6,306 nt of DNA, from the NCBI GenBank assembly GCA_948468495.1, contig CAOKJI010000124.1, positions 1 through 6,306 on the forward strand, read 5' to 3'. Position numbers and translations under genes: made by a program. Position 1 is the stretch's first letter, and each line of letters begins with the position of its first letter. The notes under the pieces were generated by a model. It was given only the letters and a program-made list of their open reading frames with translations. It was not told the origin of the DNA and did not search any database. This stretch comes from an uncultured Dorea sp. (GTDB taxonomy: Bacteria; Bacillota_A; Clostridia; Lachnospirales; Lachnospiraceae). Positions 6,059 to 6,306 of this stretch are shown here, in pieces.

Positions 6059-6164
6059 AGGAAAGTGCATGGAACGTATACTTTGTCGGAGGAAGTCCGC
6101 CTGCCCAAAAGGCATGCATAAGGCATGCCCTTGGGTATGAGTTACGGTCTGCGCACTTTTTTTT
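6059..6164 (+). terminator. possible terminator built around repeat copy C
   Basis: AAAGTGC (6062-6068) is the exact reverse complement of GCACTTT (6153-6159), enclosing copy C. The pairing can extend outward with two G-T pairs and one A-T pair. A run of eight T (6157-6164) completes an intrinsic-terminator-like end for the fabT transcript. The closing stem is long-range (84 nt enclosed) and overlaps the T-run, so it is not a textbook terminator. Confidence 0.45.
6078..6138 (+). repeat. structured repeat, copy C (61 nt)
   Basis: The closing pair is ATACT (6078-6082) with GGTAT (6134-6138), where T-G replaces the C-G of copy A, a change that keeps pairing. CGGA and TCCG form a shortened hairpin 1. 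TGCC (6102-6105) can pair with GGCA (6111-6114), while the stronger alternative is GGCATGC (6111-6117) with GCATGCC (6123-6129) around ATAAG. Confidence 0.72.
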
Positions 6165-6306
6165 CGATAGAAAGACGGCAGCGTTTATTGATTTTACTTA
6201 TGGGAACTGCTTAATGGAGAGCCTTTGATTACGTTTGCGGTAATGAAGTATGTTACTGTTCACACTTTAGCCAGCGGACGTAGATTGAAGCAGGCGAATG
6301 TCTCTT
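6165..6306. other. right-hand intergenic stretch without a clear gene
   Basis: Together with the repeats this makes about 315 bases after fabT without a clear gene. All frames are short. A small TTTC-GATA-GAAA hairpin (6162-6173) repeats the GATA loop of copy A. TTGATT-like boxes at 6188 and 6224 lack a convincing -10 partner. The last 47 bases may be the end of a minus-strand transposase, described separately. Confidence 0.6.
6260..6306 (-). CDS. possible transposase C-terminus entering from the right
   Basis: On the minus strand one frame enters from the window edge and reads ETFACFNLRPLAKV before TGA at 6262-6260. The pattern F-A-C-x-N-L-x-x-L-A resembles the C-terminal end of some IS1182-type transposases as I remember them. 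Only 14 residues are visible, no catalytic residue is in view, and no inverted repeat of an insertion sequence could be identified. Convergent orientation with fabT would be consistent with an insertion next to the repeat cluster. This is a weak call based on a short motif. Confidence 0.25.
   Translation of the reverse strand, partial: ETFACFNLRPLAKV

Noticed and set aside
5951..6138. CRISPR array
   Set aside because: The copies differ in length and sequence, overlap or have unequal spacing, and do not form regular repeat-spacer units.
6059..6164. Group II intron fragment or known riboswitch
   Set aside because: No GTGYG intron start, no domain V pattern, and no aptamer motif I recognise; the element also follows rather than precedes a gene.
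6243..6306. Plus-strand frame open to the right edge starting MKYVTVHTLASG
   Set aside because: No ribosome site or promoter, no recognisable motif, and the opposite strand gives a better protein-like reading.

Overview
The window is a chromosomal block of bacterial type II fatty-acid synthesis genes, all on the + strand. The gene content suggests a Gram-positive Clostridia member, most likely Lachnospiraceae-like. The reasons are the order fabF-accB-fabZ-accC-accD/accA, the strong AGGAGG-type ribosome sites, the moderate GC content and a FabT-like MarR regulator. This is judged from protein motifs and gene order read by eye; no database search was possible.

Layout. Positions 1-1165 hold the 3' part of fabF (elongating ketoacyl-ACP synthase; about 27 N-terminal residues lie outside the window). 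accB (biotin carboxyl carrier protein), fabZ (hydroxyacyl-ACP dehydratase) and accC (biotin carboxylase) follow, the last three being packed tightly with ribosome sites that overlap the preceding stop codons. After a 122-nt gap comes one long ORF that fuses the beta (AccD) and alpha (AccA) carboxyltransferase subunits through a charged linker of about 65 residues. A sigma-A-type promoter then precedes a fabT-like MarR repressor gene. From about 5950 to 6164 there is a cluster of three related short structured repeats, one of which supplies the last 13 codons and the stop of fabT, ending in a run of eight T. The last 140 bases contain no clear gene; the extreme right edge may carry the C-terminus of a minus-strand transposase.

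How the genes work together. AccC carboxylates biotin on AccB, and the fused AccDA transfers the carboxyl group to acetyl-CoA to give malonyl-CoA, the extender unit. FabF condenses malonyl-ACP with the growing chain and FabZ dehydrates the 3-hydroxyacyl-ACP. FabT presumably senses long acyl-ACP and represses the cluster, as its streptococcal relatives do.

The core pathway is ordinary. The features worth a second look are the repeat family at the 3' end of fabT, the fusion linker with a possible internal start for a free AccA, and a perfect 9-bp-arm palindrome near the start of accB.
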